64,000 bases of DNA from Azotimanducus sp963663145 (GCA_963663145.1 OY760134.1:930001-994000); one strand, 5' to 3'; shown: positions 38,447 to 48,283, counted from the stretch's first letter. Made by a program: numbers and translations. Notes: generated by a model from the sequence alone, not told the origin.

Positions 38447-39567
38447 GTGCCGAGCTGCGTCAATCTTATCCGCCCGGATTGATATTGCCGGCCTTGTTGC
38501 TGGCTCTGATCGGTCTGGTGATGGTGTCGTCGGCTTCCCTTTCCGGCAGTTCCGAATCCCCTTCAACCTTCGCGCTCACCTTTCGCCACGCGGTTTACTT
38601 GGCCCTCGCCTTGGTGACCTTCTTGGTGGTCGAGAGGATTTCGCTTGACATTTGGAGACGTCTTTCGCAGCCCCTCATGATCGCGGCCTTGCTGCTTTGC
38701 ACACTGGTGCTCATTGAAGGCGTGGGCGTAAGCGTCAATGGAGCGAGGCGCTGGATATCCGTGGGCCCGATCTCGTTGCAACCCATTGAACCGGCAAAGT
38801 TTGCGCTGGTTGTCTTCCTCGCCGCAGCGCTTGCGAAGGAAGCTGGTCCGCGTGGATTGCGCTTCAAGGCCTATCTTCAGCCGACCATCCTCTTGGGTGC
38901 CCTCATGGTGCTCATTTACTTGCAACCGGATTTCGGTTCGATGGTGATCATCTTGCTGGTGGCACTGGCGATGACTTTTCTGGCCGGCATGCGCATGAGT
39001 CATTTGCTGGCCGGCGGTGTTGCGATGGTTGCCGGGCTGGCTGTGCTCGCGGTGAAGGCGCCATATCGACTGGAACGCCTGGTGTCCTACTCGGACCCTT
39101 GGCAATTCGCGACCACCCAAGGCTATCAGACCGTACAGGCACAAATCGCTTTTGGGCGAGGCGAAGTATTCGGCCTCGGCTTGGGCGATGGGGTGCAGAA
39201 GCTCTCCTATCTGCCCGAGGCGCACAACGATTTCATTCTCGCGGTGATTGCCGAAGAGCTCGGCTTCGTTGGCAGCTTGGCGGTGGTGCTGCTGTTCGCT
39301 TGGTTGATTACGCACATATTGCAGGTTGGGAAGCGAGCTTGGAGGGAGGATGACTACTTTCCGTCGCTCTTGGCTTGGGGGGCGGGGGTGGCGATAGGCA
39401 TCCAGGCTTTGATCAATTTTGGCGTGAGCCTTGGCATTCTGCCGACAAAAGGCTTGACGCTGCCGCTGGTGAGCTACGGCGGCAACAGCCTGCTGGTGAC
39501 TGCGGCCATGCTGGGATTGGTGGCACGGGTCGGGTTGGAGACGGGCGGAAGAGCAGATGGCCGGTAA
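38443..39567 (+). CDS. ftsW: septal peptidoglycan glycosyltransferase FtsW
   Basis: FtsW polymerises lipid II glycan strands at the septum as a SEDS-family enzyme partnered with FtsI. The 374-residue polytopic protein has about ten membrane helices and family motifs MVSSASLSGSSE, WISVGPISLQPIEPAKFALV, YLPEAHNDFILAVIAEELGF and TKGLTLPLVSYGGNSLLV. The catalytic Asp-containing loop is in the expected place between helices 7 and 8 (EAHNDF). It overlaps murC by 11 bp, so the usual murG is absent at this junction. Confidence 0.95.
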   Translation: MSAELRQSYPPGLILPALLLALIGLVMVSSASLSGSSESPSTFALTFRHAVYLALALVTFLVVERISLDIWRRLSQPLMIAALLLCTLVLIEGVGVSVNGARRWISVGPISLQPIEPAKFALVVFLAAALAKEAGPRGLRFKAYLQPTILLGALMVLIYLQPDFGSMVIILLVALAMTFLAGMRMSHLLAGGVAMVAGLAVLAVKAPYRLERLVSYSDPWQFATTQGYQTVQAQIAFGRGEVFGLGLGDGVQKLSYLPEAHNDFILAVIAEELGFVGSLAVVLLFAWLITHILQVGKRAWREDDYFPSLLAWGAGVAIGIQALINFGVSLGILPTKGLTLPLVSYGGNSLLVTAAMLGLVARVGLETGGRADGR

Positions 39568-41020
39568 GTCTGAATCCGCATTGTCGAAGTTGCCGGGCAC
39601 CCCGCGATTCATGGGTCGGATTCGTCGCGTGCATTTCGTGGGGGTTGGGGGTGCCGGCATGTGCGGCATCGCGGAGGTGCTGACAAGTGAAGGCTACCGC
39701 GTGTCCGGTTCGGACCTGACTGAGAGCAAGGTCACTCGCCACTTGGAGCGCATGGGTGTCGAAGTCCGCATTGGACACGACGCGACCTATGTGCGCGATG
39801 CGGATGTCTTGGTGGTTTCAGCGGCCGTGCCGCCCACCAATGTCGAAATTCTCGAAGCGCGTGCGCAAGGTATCGCGGTGATTCCGCGAGCCGAAATGCT
39901 GGGCGAACTCATGCGTTACCGGGTTGGAATCGCGGTGGCTGGCACGCATGGCAAGACAACGACAACGAGCATGATCGCAGCGATCTTCGAGCAGGCCGGC
40001 GCGGATCCGACCTACGTCATAGGCGGCCTGTTGCGCGGTAAGAGCGGTAGCGCCCGCTTTGGCGGCGGCCAGCATTTGATTGCCGAGGCCGACGAGAGCG
40101 ACGCGTCCTTTCTGCATTTATTGCCGCAGCTCGCGGTGGTGACCAACATCGATCAGGATCACCTTGGTGCCTACGACGGGAAATTCGGCAGCCTTAAGGA
40201 TGCCTTCATTCGCTTCGCACAGAGGCTGCCTTTTTACGGCGCGCTGCTTGCCTGCGGAGATGACCCTGGCGTGGCCGACATCATTCCGGCGCTGACCCGA
40301 CCGGTGATCACCTACGGGCTCGCGAAGGGTCGCGACTATCAGGCGACGGACATCAATGCTGACTACCTGAACTGGAAGTTCACCGCACGCCGGCCCGCAG
40401 GCCGCCCGTCGCTTGAGGTGGCGGTGTCGCCGCCCGGCCAACACAATGTGCAGAATGCGCTGGCCGCAGTCGCCGTTGCAACCGAACTCGGCGTGTCCGA
40501 CAAGGCCATTTGCGAGGCGATGGAAGGCTTTCACGGTGTTGGTCGGCGATTTGAGATTCATGCCGACTGCGCGCTCTCCGGTAAACGATGCACGCTGGTC
40601 GATGATTATGGGCATCATCCGCGCGAAATCGCCGCGGTGATTGACACTCTGCGCAGCCTATGGCCGGACCGGCGCCTGATCATGGCCTTCCAGCCGCATA
40701 GATACTCGCGAACTCGCGATCTGTTTGATGCGTTTGTCGAGGTGCTGGGGCGCGTCGACGTGTTGATTTTGCTCAATACCTATCCGGCCGGAGAGCGGCC
40801 CATTCAGGGCGCGGAAAGCAGGGATCTCTTTGAGGCGCTTCGCGCCTCCGGTGCACCTAGACACAAATGCGTGGCGAGAACGCCGGAAGAGGCCCTTGAG
40901 GCCCTCGACTGTTTGGTTGCCGAAGACGATGTCTTAGTGATTCAGGGTGCAGGCAATATCAATCGCATCACCGAGCGGGTGGTCGCGCCGAGCCCAAGGG
41001 TGAAGGAGCAGGCGCTTTGA
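39557..41020 (+). CDS. murC: UDP-MurNAc L-alanine ligase MurC
   Basis: MurC starts the peptide stem by adding L-alanine to UDP-MurNAc. The 487-residue protein contains the N-terminal loop VHFVGVGGAGMCGIAEVL, the ATP loop VAGTHGKTTTTSMIAAIF, AEADESDASFLHL, HNVQNALAAVAVA and LVDDYGHHPREIAAV. Length is usual. It follows ftsW directly and its stop overlaps the ftsQ start, so murB and ddl, which often lie between murC and ftsQ, are missing here. Confidence 0.95.
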   Translation: MAGKSESALSKLPGTPRFMGRIRRVHFVGVGGAGMCGIAEVLTSEGYRVSGSDLTESKVTRHLERMGVEVRIGHDATYVRDADVLVVSAAVPPTNVEILEARAQGIAVIPRAEMLGELMRYRVGIAVAGTHGKTTTTSMIAAIFEQAGADPTYVIGGLLRGKSGSARFGGGQHLIAEADESDASFLHLLPQLAVVTNIDQDHLGAYDGKFGSLKDAFIRFAQRLPFYGALLACGDDPGVADIIPALTRPVITYGLAKGRDYQATDINADYLNWKFTARRPAGRPSLEVAVSPPGQHNVQNALAAVAVATELGVSDKAICEAMEGFHGVGRRFEIHADCALSGKRCTLVDDYGHHPREIAAVIDTLRSLWPDRRLIMAFQPHRYSRTRDLFDAFVEVLGRVDVLILLNTYPAGERPIQGAESRDLFEALRASGAPRHKCVARTPEEALEALDCLVAEDDVLVIQGAGNINRITERVVAPSPRVKEQAL

Positions 41021-41775
41021 AGACTTCAGCAACAGCCGAAAGCGGAAGGATTGGCCTGTTTGCCGCTTTCTGTCTCGCTCTGCTGTTTCTGCTCTTCGAG
41101 TTGGGCAGGGCCTACTATGCCGACGGCATCGAGATTAGGGTGGAGGGCAACCTGTCGCCGCAGGAGCGTGAGCAATTGAATGCGCTCCTTGATCCCTATG
41201 TGCCTACCAGCCTGTTCATGCTTGATAGCGAAGACTTTGTGCGTGATATAGGCTCGCTCCCTTGGGTGGGTACCGTGGAGGTGCGGCCGGATGGCCTGAA
41301 CAAGGTGTCCGTCAAGGTGTCGCACAGCTTGAGTCAACGGCTCACCAAGTCGGGGCGCACCCTCGTCAACAAACTGCGCGATCTCGCTCCTGCTGATGGG
41401 GTGTCCCTCGCAATCCGCCGCGACGCGCTCGACTTGCGGGCTCTGGACCAACGGCCGCCTGACCGCGAGTTCGTGTTCTTTGCCTTTGATGTCATGCTGG
41501 AAGAAATGGGATTACAGCTTGAAGAGGTTGCACTCGACCCCTCCGGGCACCTTGAGCTGCGCCTTGAAGACGGCAAGACCCTGGTACTCGGCGCTAGCGA
41601 GCCGATTGCTCGATTGCAGAGATTCGACCACATCTATCAATCGGCGCTCAAGTACGACTGGCCCAAGGTAGAGCGGGTGGACACGCGCTATGGGGATGGG
41701 GCATCCGTTCGCTGGACACAGGCGAATCTAGTGGCCGGAAACTTGGCTTCCGTGTCCGAGGTGAGGGTGAAATGA
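41017..41775 (+). CDS. ftsQ: cell division protein FtsQ
   Basis: FtsQ is a bitopic inner-membrane protein that binds FtsL and FtsB and controls the divisome. The 252-residue product has a short cytoplasmic tail, one membrane helix (about residues 10-28, IGLFAAFCLALLFLLFELG), then a POTRA-like segment (IRVEGNLSPQEREQLNALLD, PWVGTVEVRPDGLNKVSVKV) and the FtsQ/DivIB beta domain. The start is a TTG overlapping the murC stop. Sequence is divergent, so the call leans on topology, POTRA and position before ftsA. Confidence 0.9.
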   Translation: MKTSATAESGRIGLFAAFCLALLFLLFELGRAYYADGIEIRVEGNLSPQEREQLNALLDPYVPTSLFMLDSEDFVRDIGSLPWVGTVEVRPDGLNKVSVKVSHSLSQRLTKSGRTLVNKLRDLAPADGVSLAIRRDALDLRALDQRPPDREFVFFAFDVMLEEMGLQLEEVALDPSGHLELRLEDGKTLVLGASEPIARLQRFDHIYQSALKYDWPKVERVDTRYGDGASVRWTQANLVAGNLASVSEVRVK

Positions 41776-43016
41776 CAGTGATCACGAGCCTCGATATCGG
41801 CACGCACAAGATTGTCGCCATCATGGGCAGGCTGCGGCCCGATGGTGAAGTCGAAATCGTGGGTGTCGGGCATCACGATTCAACCGGACTACGGCGAGGC
41901 GAAGTGATTGACATAGATGCTACCGTTGAGGCTATTCGCTCCGCCATTCGCGGTGTCGAGTACTCAGCCGGTGTCGACAGCGACTCGGTGGGGAGCGTGA
42001 CGGTTGGTATTGCCGGCAACCATGTTCGTTCCGGCCATGCGGACGGCAAGGTGAAGATCACCGCCAAAGAGGTGAGCCCTCAAGACGTGGAAGCGGTCAT
42101 TGATACCGCGAGTGCCATCGACATAGGCTTGGCGGAGCGGATGCTGCATGTCCTGCCACGCAGCTTTACCGTCGACCGGGCCACGGGGGTCACACATCCG
42201 ATTGGCATGTGCGGAAAGCAGCTTGGGGTTGGGTTGCTGCTGGTCACTTGTGCAGACTCCGCCGCACGCAACATAGAGAAGTGCGTGCGCAGTTGCGGGA
42301 TGAAGGTGGATTCGCTGGTCTTGGAACAGATCGCCTCGAGTCGCGCTGTGCTCGACGAAGATGAGAAGACGCTCGGTGTATGTGTCGTGGATGTCGGAGG
42401 CGGCACCACTGACATAGCCGTCTACTTGGACGGTGCGCTTGAGTATGTGGGCGTGATCCCAATCGCGGGCGATCAGGTGACCCGCGATATTGCGCATGCC
42501 CTGCGAACGCCCTTGCGTGTCGCCGAGAGCATCAAGGAACGCTACGGCTCGGCTGTGGCGCGCGACGTGCATCCGGATGAAACCGTCTACGTGGAAGGCG
42601 TGGGTGGACGGATAGGAGGCGAGATCCAACGCCAGTTGCTTGCCGAGGTCGTACAAGCCCGCTATCAGGAACTCTTCGCGCTCGTCAGGGAGCAGCTTGC
42701 GGGCGAAGGGCTGCTCGGCAGCTTGAGTGCGGGCCTCGTACTCACCGGAGGTTCGGCCAGCATGGAGGGCTGCATAAAGCTTGCCGAGAGCCATTTCGAA
42801 CTGGCCGTGCGCAGGGGTATCCCGACACAGAAATACGGCGTTCGAACCATGATGCAGGACCCGAAGTTCTCTACCGGCGTTGGACTCTTGTTGCACCGCG
42901 CCGACGCCATACGTGCCCAACAAATGCAAATGGGCAGCAAACGCACTTTCTTCTCGCGCGTCGCACGGCTGTTGCAGCCTGCGGCGCAAAAAACCGCTGT
43001 TTTGGAAGGCTATTAG
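41772..43016 (+). CDS. ftsA: cell division actin homologue FtsA
   Basis: FtsA tethers FtsZ filaments to the membrane and recruits later proteins. The 414-residue protein has actin-fold motifs: ITSLDIGTHKIVAIMGRLRP (phosphate 1), VCVVDVGGGTTDIAVYLDG (phosphate 2) and LVLTGGSASMEGCIKLAE (adenosine). The 1C subdomain is present. A C-terminal amphipathic stretch FFSRVARLLQ fits the membrane-targeting helix. It overlaps ftsQ by 4 bp and lies 28 bp before ftsZ. Confidence 0.95.
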   Translation: MTVITSLDIGTHKIVAIMGRLRPDGEVEIVGVGHHDSTGLRRGEVIDIDATVEAIRSAIRGVEYSAGVDSDSVGSVTVGIAGNHVRSGHADGKVKITAKEVSPQDVEAVIDTASAIDIGLAERMLHVLPRSFTVDRATGVTHPIGMCGKQLGVGLLLVTCADSAARNIEKCVRSCGMKVDSLVLEQIASSRAVLDEDEKTLGVCVVDVGGGTTDIAVYLDGALEYVGVIPIAGDQVTRDIAHALRTPLRVAESIKERYGSAVARDVHPDETVYVEGVGGRIGGEIQRQLLAEVVQARYQELFALVREQLAGEGLLGSLSAGLVLTGGSASMEGCIKLAESHFELAVRRGIPTQKYGVRTMMQDPKFSTGVGLLLHRADAIRAQQMQMGSKRTFFSRVARLLQPAAQKTAVLEGY

Positions 43017-43044
43017 CCATCACTCACCACAAGGAGTTACGCTC

Positions 43045-44217
43045 ATGTCACACATATTCGTTGTAGAAGATCCCGCACCACAGAAGGCACTCATCAAGGT
43101 GATGGGTGTTGGCGGCGGCGGCGGTAACGCCATCAATCACATGCAGGCACGAGGCGTGTCCGATGTCAGTTTTCTGGCCTTAAACACCGATGTTGGGCAT
43201 CTTGGGACGCTGCAAGTGCCAACGCTCGGTCTTGGTTTGCAGCGCGAGAGTGGACTAGGAGCGGGCGCGAACCCGGAGGTGGGCAAGAACGCCGCCGAAG
43301 AATCCGCGCCCGATATCGAATCTCATCTCGCGCAGGTTGACATGCTGTTCATTGCCGCTGGCATGGGCGGTGGCACGGGTACCGGCGCGGCGCCCGTCGT
43401 GGCTAGGCTGGCGCGCGACCGAGGTATTCTCACCGTCGCGGTGGTGACCAAGCCGTTCGGTTGGGAATTACCGACCAGACGAAAGATCGCCGAGGATGGC
43501 ATCGAAAAGCTGGCCACCCAAGTCGATTCAATCATCACCATCAGCAATGACAAGCTGAGCGAGGCGCACAGCGATCAACGCATGGAGGATGCCTTCGCCC
43601 GCGCGGATGACGTGCTCTGCACTGCCGTGGGCGGCATTTCGGATCTCGTGATGAAGACCGGTAGAATCAACGTGGATTTCGCCGACTTGTGTCGCATCAT
43701 GCGCGGCAGCGGCAAAGCGCTTATAGGTGTCGGCGAAGCCAAGGATACGAATCGCGCCAAGGATGCCGTCGTTTCCGCCATGTCCAGTCCGCTTCTTGAG
43801 AATGTGGATATGAAAGGCGCAACGGGCATTCTCGTGAACGTGACTTCTGGGAGGGATCTCACCTTGCAAGAATTTGGTCACATCAACAACGCTGTCGGAG
43901 AAATCGCCTGCGAGTCGGCGCAGATGATCGGAGGATGGGTCGTGGATGAAGAGATGGAGGGGTCCGTGCGCGTCACTATCGTCGTCACCGTGCCGAGCCC
44001 GGAAAGCGAGTACCAGCCGGAAGTCGACAACTTGCCTCGGGATAGCAAGGGCGGTCGCGACTATTCGAAACTCGAGCGCCCCATCACGGCACGCGCACCC
44101 ATCAATTTGGCGCGCAATTCGGCAATGGCATCGCGAGCACCCGCGAGAACCGCCGCGGCCGGCCCAGCCCCACAAGAGCAACAATGGACCGACGTGAGAG
44201 CCTTCCTTAGCCGCTAA
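43045..44217 (+). CDS. ftsZ: cell division GTPase FtsZ
   Basis: FtsZ forms the division ring. The 390-residue protein has IKVMGVGGGGGNAINHMQ, LNTDVGHLGTL, the tubulin signature AGMGGGTGTGAAPVVARLA and the synergy-loop region (NNAVGEIACESAQMIGG). A variable linker leads to a C-terminal peptide WTDVRAFLSR, a version of the conserved FtsA/ZipA-binding tail. ATG 43045 follows AAGGAG at 43031-43036, a strong ribosome-binding site in contrast to the overlapping genes upstream, which fits its high expression. lpxC, the usual next gene, is missing; dciA follows on the opposite strand. Confidence 0.96.
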   Translation: MSHIFVVEDPAPQKALIKVMGVGGGGGNAINHMQARGVSDVSFLALNTDVGHLGTLQVPTLGLGLQRESGLGAGANPEVGKNAAEESAPDIESHLAQVDMLFIAAGMGGGTGTGAAPVVARLARDRGILTVAVVTKPFGWELPTRRKIAEDGIEKLATQVDSIITISNDKLSEAHSDQRMEDAFARADDVLCTAVGGISDLVMKTGRINVDFADLCRIMRGSGKALIGVGEAKDTNRAKDAVVSAMSSPLLENVDMKGATGILVNVTSGRDLTLQEFGHINNAVGEIACESAQMIGGWVVDEEMEGSVRVTIVVTVPSPESEYQPEVDNLPRDSKGGRDYSKLERPITARAPINLARNSAMASRAPARTAAAGPAPQEQQWTDVRAFLSR

Positions 44218-44521
44218 CACCAGACGATTTCACCATCCATCGCTCTATCTCGGAAAAGTCGCTGATTTGCTTCAATCGTGGCAATATGTCGGGTTCGACA
44301 TATTGGAGTCTCGTTGCCACCGAAGAATTATCGGCGAGAAGCGTGAGGATTCGGCCGTCATGACCGGCAATACGGCATCTTTGAGCGATGTTGGCAGGCA
44401 GGAATGCCCGCAATTGTTCTGTCAGGTATTCGAGTCGCCGTGCCTCGCTGAGCAATTGCTGAACCTGGCTTGAGGTGCGGCTTTTTGGTGTGAGGAGCGA
44501 GTCTATGGATCGAGTGGCCAA
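44207..44521 (-). CDS. dciA: DUF721/DciA-like protein
   Basis: The minus-strand frame encodes VQQLLSEARRLEYLTEQLRA and, after the Cys-containing middle, LTLLADNSSVATRLQYVEPD, the pattern of short DUF721 proteins (DciA, the ancestral loader of the DnaB replicative helicase). Position between the ftsZ/lpxC locus and the M23 peptidase-secA pair, on the opposite strand, matches Pseudomonas-type genomes. The start is uncertain: no ATG fits, and TTG 44521 would give about 104 residues and overlap the peptidase start by 17 bp. The 3' end overlaps ftsZ by 11 bp. Confidence 0.7.
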   Translation of the reverse strand: MATRSIDSLLTPKSRTSSQVQQLLSEARRLEYLTEQLRAFLPANIAQRCRIAGHDGRILTLLADNSSVATRLQYVEPDILPRLKQISDFSEIERWMVKSSGVSG

Positions 44522-45497
44522 GAAAGAACTGCCAAGACTGCTGAAGGAACCAGTGTACATCCTGCTGGTGAACGAGTCGGACGGACGGCGCTTCTCATTG
44601 CGCGTGACCCCCAAGGCCATACAGCTCACCTTGCTGTTATTGGTAGCTGTTGTGGTGGCCTTTGTGATGGCGCTCAACACCATCGGTGTTCATTACGATG
44701 GTCCAGTGGCAAGTGCCTCAAAGTTGGATAATTGGGAATCACGCATCCAAAATCAACGCGCCGCGCTCGATATCCTGCGCAGAGAGTCCTATTACGAAAT
44801 CGAAGGTGTCGCGTTGCGGATACAAGAGTTGCAGGCCGGACTCGAGAACCTTGACTCCATGGGTCAGCGCGTATTCGAAGAGGCGGGGATCGCGGCGGAG
44901 GATTTCGATATACGTCGATCAAGGATCGGAGGTATCGGTGGATTGCCGCCGACTGATGGCACCATCCCCCCGATTGATTCGCAAGAAATAGAAGCAACCG
45001 TAGGATCCATGGAAGAGATGGATGAGCTCTTGAGGGTCAGAGAACGACAATTGCAGGTGTTGCGATCACTGGTGCTGGGCGCCAAATCAGAGAATCCATT
45101 GGACAAGATTGGCGGGCGGCCAGTCACCAAGGGATGGATCTCCTCGGGCTATGGCAAAAGGGACGATCCGATCACCGGGGCGCCGAGCTTTCACGCCGGT
45201 ATGGACTTCGGTGCCAGGTACGGTGCGGACATAGTCGCCACCGGGTTTGGCGTGGTAACGCACGCTGGTCGGCATAGGGCCTATGGAAACTACGTGGAGA
45301 TTTCCCATGGCCGCGGCCTCACCACCCTCTACGCACATGCTGGGAGCATTGACGTTTCGCCGGGAGACGTGGTTGAGAAGGGTCAAGTTATAGGCAAGGT
45401 TGGGGACACGGGCCGCACAACCGGTCCGCATGTGCACTATGAAGTCATTCGGGATGGCAAGCGTCTGAACCCTTGGAAATTCATCAACGCTTCGTAG
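44505..45497 (+). CDS. M23-family peptidoglycan metallopeptidase, membrane anchored
   Basis: The 330-residue protein has one N-terminal transmembrane helix (about residues 43-62), a coiled-coil stretch (ILRRESYYEIEGVALRIQEL) and a C-terminal LytM/M23 domain with the zinc ligands in FHAGMDFGARYGADI and GPHVHYEV. The metal-binding His/Asp and HxH are intact, so it is probably an active peptidoglycan endopeptidase acting in the periplasm. GAGGAGCGAG lies about 7 bp before ATG 44505, which is preferred over an upstream GTG at 44475. Location directly before secA is conserved in related genomes. Its physiological target is not established. Confidence 0.9.
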   Translation: MDRVAKKELPRLLKEPVYILLVNESDGRRFSLRVTPKAIQLTLLLLVAVVVAFVMALNTIGVHYDGPVASASKLDNWESRIQNQRAALDILRRESYYEIEGVALRIQELQAGLENLDSMGQRVFEEAGIAAEDFDIRRSRIGGIGGLPPTDGTIPPIDSQEIEATVGSMEEMDELLRVRERQLQVLRSLVLGAKSENPLDKIGGRPVTKGWISSGYGKRDDPITGAPSFHAGMDFGARYGADIVATGFGVVTHAGRHRAYGNYVEISHGRGLTTLYAHAGSIDVSPGDVVEKGQVIGKVGDTGRTTGPHVHYEVIRDGKRLNPWKFINAS

Positions 45498-45514
45498 TGC
45501 TGTAGGGTGCGAGG

Positions 45515-48283
45515 ATGAAGGGTGTGTTACGTGGCCTGATTGGCTCCAAGAACGAGCGGGAGCTGAAGCGCATGCGCGCGATTTCCGTGCGCATTTCGGA
45601 ATTCGAGAGCGCCATGCAGGCGCTTTCCGATGAACAACTCGCCGAAGTGGGGCCGGGGCTGCGGGATAGGGTGGCGAAGGGGGAAACGCTCGATCAGGTG
45701 CTGCCCGAGTGTTTCGCGGCCGTGCGTGAATCCGCCAAACGTTTCCGCGCCATGCGCCACTTTGATGTGCAACTGCTTGGCGGCATCGCGCTGCACGAGG
45801 GTCGGATCGCCGAGATGCGCACCGGAGAAGGCAAGACGCTGGTGGCAACCCTGCCCGCCGCATTGAATGCGCTAGCGGGCAAAAACGTGCACATCGTCAC
45901 GGTCAACGACTATCTCGCGCGCCGCGATGCCGAATGGATGGCACCCATCTATCGTGGTGTCGGCCTCAGCGTCGGCGTGATCCAGTCCGGCCAACCAGGG
46001 CTCGAAAAGCGCGCCGCCTACGCCTCGGACGTCACCTACGGTACCAACAACGAATTCGGGTTCGATTACCTGCGCGACAACATGGCGTTTTCCGCCGGCG
46101 AGCGGGTGCAAAGAGGCTTGAGCTACGCGATTGTTGATGAGGTGGACTCCATTCTCATTGATGAGGCGCGCACTCCCTTGATTATTTCGGGGCCCGCCGA
46201 ACGCAGCACCGAGCTTTATGTGCGCATGAACGAGATTGCACCCAGGCTCAAGCGGCAAGTCGGCGGCACGTCCGATGACGACGAACTCATTGAGGAAGGT
46301 GATTTCCTCATTGATGAGAAGAATCGCCAAGTTGAACTCACCGAGCGCGGTCATACCTTGGTGGAGCAACGATTGCGGAAGCTCGGCCTGCTGCAGCAAG
46401 ACGACAGCCTCTACTCGGCGCACAACCTCGCGCTTCTTCACCATGTGCACACCGCCCTCAAAGCGCATGTGCTCTTTAAGCGGGATGTTGAATACATCGT
46501 ACAGAACGGATCGATCGTGATCGTCGATGAACACACCGGCAGAACCATGCAGGGTCGGCGCTGGTCGGACGGCATACATCAGGCCATCGAGGCCAAAGAA
46601 GGCGTGGCGATTCAGCAGGAGAGCCAAACCCTCGCCTCCACCACCTTCCAGAATTACTTCCGGCTGTTCGACAAGCTTGCGGGCATGACCGGCACGGCCG
46701 ACACCGAAGCCTTCGAGTTCAAACAGATCTACGGTCTCGACGTGGTGGTCATTCCAACCCACATGCCGATGATTCGCGATGACCGGCATGATCTGGTCTT
46801 TTGTACCACCGACGAGAAATACGATGCCATCATTGAGGACATATTGGATTGCCGCGAACGTGGCCAGCCCGCCCTAGTAGGCACGGTATCCGTCGAATCT
46901 TCGGAGCGCCTTTCACGCGAACTGAATAAGCGCAAGATTCCGCACAAGGTGCTGAACGCCAAGCACCATGAGCGCGAAGCAGAGGTAATCGCGCAAGCCG
47001 GTCGCAAGGGAGCGGTGACCATCGCCACCAACATGGCGGGCCGCGGCACCGACATTGTCTTGGGCGGCAATCCGCTCGTGCTCTATGAGGGCGAGGGCAT
47101 GAGCGAGCAGGAGCGTGAGCTTGGCCGGATCGCTTGGCAGCAGGAGCACAACGAGATTCTCGAGGTCGGCGGACTGCACATCATAGGCACTGAGCGGCAC
47201 GAATCGCGCCGTATTGACAATCAGCTTAGGGGTCGATCCGGAAGGCAAGGCGACCCGGGTTCTTCGGCCTTCTATCTCTCGCTCGAAGACAATTTGATGC
47301 GCATATTCCTCTCGCCACGAATGAAAGATATGTTCATCTCGCTCGCTGGCGAGAGTGGTGAGGCCATTTCGCACCGGTCGCTCGACAAGTCCATCGAACG
47401 CGCGCAGCGCAAAGTTGAAGGGCATAACTTCGATGTGCGAAAGAATCTCTTGGAATTCGATGACGTCGCCAATGACCAACGCCAAGTCATCTACTCGCAG
47501 CGCAACGAACTCATGGAATCCGACAGCATCACCGAGACAGTCGATGTGGTGAGGGAGGAAGTCGTTGAGAACCTGGTGCTCGGCTACGTGCCTGCGGAGA
47601 GCATCGAGGAACAGTGGGACATTGAAGGCCTGCAGCAGGCGCTGCGCACCGAACTTGCGGATGCCTCGCCGGTTGCCGATTGGGTGCGTCAAGACAAGGC
47701 GCTCACTTCCGAGACCATCGTGGAGCGCATCAAGGAGAGCGCCGATGAGGGCTACGCACGAAGAAAAGGCGATTGGAGGGATGTGGGGGTGGATCCCGAT
47801 CTTGTCGAGAAGCAGATCATGCTGCAGGTGCTCGACCAGCGTTGGAAAGAGCATCTCGCGAACATGGATTATCTTCGCCAAGGCATCCATCTGCGCGCCT
47901 ATGCGCAAAAGCAGCCGAAACAGGAATACAAGCGGGAGTCCTTCGAACTCTTCTCGGAGCTCTTGGAGAACATCAAGTTTGACTTTGTGCGGCTCGTGAC
48001 GAGACTCAAGATAGAGCCGCGCGAGGATATTGAAGCGCGCGAACGGGAACGGCGCAGTACCGCGAGCGCATCCATGCGCTACTCGCATGACGAGGCGGAC
48101 AAGAGTGCCGAAAGGAAGCCGGCCCGAACGCCCATTGCGCCGCGCAAGGAGCGCTCCAACGTGACGAGTTTCGCTCGCGCCGAACGCAAGATTGGACGCA
48201 ATGAGCCCTGCCCATGTGGCTCCGGGCGCAAGTACAAGCACTGTCACGGGATGGCGGGAAGCACCGAACAGCGCGCATCATGA
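45515..48283 (+). CDS. secA: preprotein translocase ATPase SecA
   Basis: SecA drives proteins through SecYEG. The 922-residue protein shows Walker A MRTGEGKTLVATLPAAL, DEVDSILIDEARTPLI, SERLSRELNKRKIPHKVLNA, TNMAGRGTDIVLGGNP and a C-terminal zinc-binding SEC-C motif RNEPCPCGSGRKYKHCHG. Length is close to E. coli SecA. The 3' third, from about residue 644, is repeated identically at 54281-55122 without the ATPase core. The stop overlaps the argJ start (ATGA). Confidence 0.97.
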   Translation: MKGVLRGLIGSKNERELKRMRAISVRISEFESAMQALSDEQLAEVGPGLRDRVAKGETLDQVLPECFAAVRESAKRFRAMRHFDVQLLGGIALHEGRIAEMRTGEGKTLVATLPAALNALAGKNVHIVTVNDYLARRDAEWMAPIYRGVGLSVGVIQSGQPGLEKRAAYASDVTYGTNNEFGFDYLRDNMAFSAGERVQRGLSYAIVDEVDSILIDEARTPLIISGPAERSTELYVRMNEIAPRLKRQVGGTSDDDELIEEGDFLIDEKNRQVELTERGHTLVEQRLRKLGLLQQDDSLYSAHNLALLHHVHTALKAHVLFKRDVEYIVQNGSIVIVDEHTGRTMQGRRWSDGIHQAIEAKEGVAIQQESQTLASTTFQNYFRLFDKLAGMTGTADTEAFEFKQIYGLDVVVIPTHMPMIRDDRHDLVFCTTDEKYDAIIEDILDCRERGQPALVGTVSVESSERLSRELNKRKIPHKVLNAKHHEREAEVIAQAGRKGAVTIATNMAGRGTDIVLGGNPLVLYEGEGMSEQERELGRIAWQQEHNEILEVGGLHIIGTERHESRRIDNQLRGRSGRQGDPGSSAFYLSLEDNLMRIFLSPRMKDMFISLAGESGEAISHRSLDKSIERAQRKVEGHNFDVRKNLLEFDDVANDQRQVIYSQRNELMESDSITETVDVVREEVVENLVLGYVPAESIEEQWDIEGLQQALRTELADASPVADWVRQDKALTSETIVERIKESADEGYARRKGDWRDVGVDPDLVEKQIMLQVLDQRWKEHLANMDYLRQGIHLRAYAQKQPKQEYKRESFELFSELLENIKFDFVRLVTRLKIEPREDIEARERERRSTASASMRYSHDEADKSAERKPARTPIAPRKERSNVTSFARAERKIGRNEPCPCGSGRKYKHCHGMAGSTEQRAS

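Noticed and set aside
46913..48247. 444-residue open frame antisense to secA (and its partial repeat at 54247-55086)
   Set aside because: It mirrors the codon pattern of secA on the other strand, has no recognisable domain or ribosome-binding site, and secA is certain.
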